Shown here piece by piece: positions 60,736-64,000 of a DNA stretch of 64,000 nucleotides. Source of the DNA: Portulaca oleracea (Eukaryota > Streptophyta > Magnoliopsida > Caryophyllales > Portulacaceae). Location of the stretch: positions 31,620,749 through 31,684,748 of the forward strand of contig CM055877.1 in assembly GCA_029582165.1 (NCBI GenBank), given 5' to 3'. Position 1 is the stretch's first letter, and every line of letters begins with the position of its first letter. Position numbers and translations under genes: made by a program. A model generated the notes under the pieces. It did not search any database. It was not told the origin of the DNA and saw nothing but the letters and a program-made list of their open reading frames with translations.

Positions 60736-63700
60736 TGTAACGCCCCGAAAATTCAATTATAGAAAAGTCAGAGTCAAACTAACGTTAACAGACAAAACTT
60801 AGCGGAAGACTTCAAATTTAGTTTGGGCGTCACTGCCGTATCCCCGAAGGAATACAAGGCGAGAAAGGAAAACACAACTGTCTGTTAACGGTAACTACTA
60901 ACAACTCAAAACAAAACTTTAAGATTTCATAACGAAAACAAAAAAAGATACAAGGACTTCTAGACTCGTCGTCCTCACTTCTAATTCCCGTCCCCAGCAT
61001 TTAGATCTTCACCTGAAAACAAAACATTTCAAAAAAAATGAGGGGGAAATCTCAATAATGTCTACCCCTAACGTTTAAAACAGTTTAAGTTCTTTTCAAT
61101 TCATTTTGGGGAGAGGGATCAAATCAAACGTTTTACAAACCTTTAATCCCAAACTGTTTCCTCAACCCATCCAATCCATATTTTAATTTGCGGGCGGGAT
61201 ATCAAATCCCATAAAGAACATCGCCTACCAAAGGCATCAAACAACTATCCTATATCAGGGATGAAACCCTGATCTCCTAGCACATAACCCATACAGGCAT
61301 CGAATCCTGGTCTCAGGGTTATCACCCGCATAAACATTAGCCTGTCAAAGGCATCAAATCAACAACCCGCTTAATGTTTCCACTTTGAATTATTAATTCA
61401 TTAATCAAACTCATCTCACACTCCCAAGTCAAACCTAACCCAGATTATCAAAATCAATAATAAAACCACTTATAAAAGACCATCTCAATTTCTCCACTCA
61501 TAAAACAAGGTACAACAATTACAAACAGTTATCCAAAACAGATGGTCATAATTCAACAAAAGTCCCCTTTCGGGATGCAATTAACAAACCATATTAGAAA
61601 ACATTAAAACACATTTAAAGAGCATCCCGGTGGGGATTAGAGCAATGAAAATTACCTGAATAACGTCACAGTACAGCAATAAGGAGAACACACTTGAGCT
61701 CACCTTCGTCACGCACTAACTCGGCCTAGAATAAGAATAATTATCTAATCAAAACGCGTTCTAACGAAATTAGTATTAACTATCAACTACCTAACCCATC
61801 CCCTAGGAACACTTAGGTTCCTATCATTTGTGATTTACACTTAACACATTCAAGGAACAAGTTCACACATAAAATTTACTCAACAATTTTCATAAATAAA
61901 AGCAAACAGAGGACAGATTATAACGTTTACATAAAACGGGTCACAACTCGAATTCCCGAAATCCTATGGGTCTGGTTCTGGACTTTTCGGAAACCTCGGG
62001 ATGTCTACTAAAATTTCTATGTTGATGATAAGCCCATATCAGTCCCGAAGGACTCTAAAAATACCCATCTTCCCAATTGGTCTAGTTCTGACAGGTTCTG
62101 GTAAAACGGTTATAACTCGGGCTATACAAATCAAACGTTCGATCCGTAAAATTCCTATAGTTCCTAACATCCAAGGGAACCTCCAGTTAAAAGGGCTCAG
62201 TCAAAAGACAACTATACTAATCGTGGCAACCCGATCTTTAGACACTAACAAAACTGTCCTGTTACCGGTTCTTAATTAATTTGTTATTTCGGTTCTAACT
62301 TTTACCAATCGGTCTCGGGGTTCTAATTTGGACTCAAAACAGTAGCTAGGGTCTAAGATATGAAGTCCAACTTAACTTAGGTCCAACAATTAAACTTGTA
62401 GTATTAAACCTAATTTAGAAAACATGAAAGACACTTTAATAAATTTTAATCAATCCTAAAGTCATAAAAGAAACATAATTACCTAAAACATAAATTACTT
62501 GACCAAGATTTTAAAGATTAAAACATGGATTATTTACAAATAAGTTATAACAAAAAGAAACAAGAATTTCAAGAAACATTGAAGGTGGTTAAACATACGG
62601 TTTTCTTTAATCAAGAAACAAGAAAGAATTTACAGAACATGCAATTGTAACCTAACCAAAACAAGAAGTCTAATTTATTTTCAAGAACCAAGATTTAATC
62701 AAGGATTACTAACAAGGATTGAACTTTTAATAATTAAAACAAACCCAATCTTCTTAACAAGAATTTAACCTAGGGTTTTAACTTCCAATTTCGTGCATAC
62801 AATAATATTGTGGTCTAAAACATAACATAATTTATAAGTTAAAGATACAATAAACGATTCAACACTAACCGATTCAACCTAACGTTTTAACTATTACAAC
62901 CCTAATACTAATTATAATTACAAATTACACATAACAATTAACAATTTACACACAACTACAACAAGAATAAAATTAGAAATAATTTCCCCTAATTACAAAA
63001 TTACAGAAATTATAATCATAAAAATTATAACACTACAATAATATATAAATCAGGTTTTTGAAATTAAAACAAGAAAAGAAAAGGAAAAAGAAAAGGAAAA
63101 AGAAAGATATATCAAAACAGTTAGTTAGGGTTAGGGTTTTAGGGTTTTTACGTAGGTTAGGGTTAGGGCTGTTTCCGGTGACGGTGGCGGCGAGCGTTGG
63201 TCGGAGGGTGTGTGTCGGCGGTCGCAGGTGGCAGGCGAAGATGGTGGCTCGTCGGAGGGGGGTGGTCGAAACTCGAGCGGTTCCGATTTTTCCGATCGGG
63301 CGACTCGGCGTCAAGACCGTGGTGCGATGGTCGGCCGGCGAGGGTGGCGGCGAGGCGTCGGCTGGTGGTCATTGCGGCGCGGCGGGGTGGTTTTCAGTGA
63401 CCAAGATCGAGAGAGAAAGAGGGAGGAGGAGTGCGATTGAGAGAGGGAGAAAGAGAGCGTCGATGGTTGCGGTGGTTCGCCTGCGGTGGTGGTGGTCCAG
63501 CGGCGGCGGCGGTGCGGGTGGCTGCTGGGTGGCGGTTGCAGGGGGGGAGAGAGAGGGGTTAGGGATTAGGGTTTTTGAGAGGTATTAGGGTTTGGTAGGT
63601 TTAAGGGGGAGTTTTTATACTAATACACAATTAGGCCCACTAACCTAATCTAATCCTAACCCAACCCATTTAAAACAATTAAAAACTGATTTTTCTAAAA

Positions 63701-63974
63701 GCCTAATAATACTAATAATAGTAATCATAATATTAATACTAATAATCATATAATCACATAGCAAATAAAATTCACGTAATTAATCACATAATAATATTTA
63801 TAATATCACAAAGATATATAACCCACGAAAATACTAATATACCCTTGTTAGCCCCTCATCGGTCCTACGAGCTCAAGCGTTAGCATAAATAAACACATCA
63901 CGAACAACAGTAAATAATGAAGTCTTTACTAACGACGTCACGGTCAACATCTTGGATTTTTTCGGGGTTTTACA
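60736..63974 (-). repeat. Tekay 5' LTR, complete (3,239 bp)
   Basis: The minus strand runs TGTAAAACCCCG to GGGGCGTTACA. It has one 140-bp unit only (61,190-61,350). The GC-rich block is at 63,150-63,560 and telo-box repeats (TTAGGGTT on the plus strand) are at about 63,123-63,170. It is clearly diverged from the 43,818 LTR, so it belongs to another subfamily. Confidence 0.92.
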
Positions 63975-64000
63975 CTAATATATCAAAGGAAAAATATATC

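Larger units (their letters stand above)
57285..63979 (-). mobile_element. Tekay-type gypsy, pol deleted, TSD ctaat
   Basis: The minus-strand element 57,290-63,974 has a perfect TSD ctaat (57,285-57,289 and 63,975-63,979). Order: 5' LTR 63,974-60,736, primer site, 220-codon leader ORF, gag and protease start, then a junction at 58,006-58,009 directly into the 3' part of the 3' LTR. Protease end, RT, RNase H, integrase, chromodomain, PPT and about 2.5 kb of the 3' LTR are gone. It is the same family as the plus-strand giant and retains the parts missing from it. Confidence 0.94.

Noticed and set aside
1..63999. tRNA, rRNA, CRISPR arrays, organellar inserts or endogenous pararetroviruses
   Set aside because: Reading both strands gave no cloverleaf-like genes, no regularly spaced identical repeats with unique spacers, no rRNA cores and no caulimovirid-type coat or movement protein motifs.

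Overview
The window is intergenic chromatin from a plant nuclear genome, probably a eudicot. It is AT-rich and contains Ty3/gypsy, Ty1/copia, TRIM, L1, RTE, Stowaway, hAT, MULE and PIF/Harbinger sequences, telo-box (AAACCCTAA) motifs and tRNA-iMet primer sites. Only one probable host gene was found: a spliced, minus-strand, low-complexity nuclear-type protein at 16,039-17,216. No rRNA, tRNA, CRISPR or prokaryotic signals were seen.

Layout. 1-8,048: two chromovirus copies in tandem sharing the middle LTR (LTR-body-LTR, with the body of an upstream copy running off the left edge). A palindromic MULE-type MITE sits in gag and a hAT element sits in the last LTR. 8,049-13,601: remnant DNA split by a 5.0-kb copia element on the minus strand (TSD atcat). 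13,602-18,690: host-like DNA with the minus-strand gene. 18,697-25,925: a patchwork of a TRIM, an RTE tail, MITEs, a PIF/Harbinger transposase fragment and a Pack-MULE. The Pack-MULE carries an exon fragment resembling fumarylacetoacetase.

25,970-47,367: a very large Tekay/Del-type gypsy element with LTRs above 3 kb, inserted at an (AT)n tract. Its open frame has lost reverse transcriptase in frame. Its integrase region is split by two copies (32,687-37,794 and 38,027-43,267) of a non-autonomous CRM/Reina-like family. Each copy has perfect 5-bp TSDs, no gag and no integrase, and a 48-bp CACGTG-bearing tandem repeat ahead of the 3' LTR.

47,368-57,289: AT-rich DNA with two Helitron-like 3' ends, a perfect 99-bp tandem duplication, two Stowaway MITEs (one split by an 81-bp LINE tail), a truncated Tekay LTR and a 5'-truncated L1. 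57,290-63,974: a second, minus-strand Tekay-type element (TSD ctaat). It has lost pol but keeps an extra 220-codon ORF between the primer site and gag.

Functionally this is a retrotransposon graveyard. Most coding regions are broken by CGA/CAG to TGA/TAG transitions, frameshifts and loss of catalytic residues. The candidates for undescribed biology are the PR-RT-only family with its 48-bp repeat, the leader ORF and LTR architecture of the Tekay family, and the fumarylacetoacetase Pack-MULE. Lineage names come from reading motifs by eye; no database was searched.
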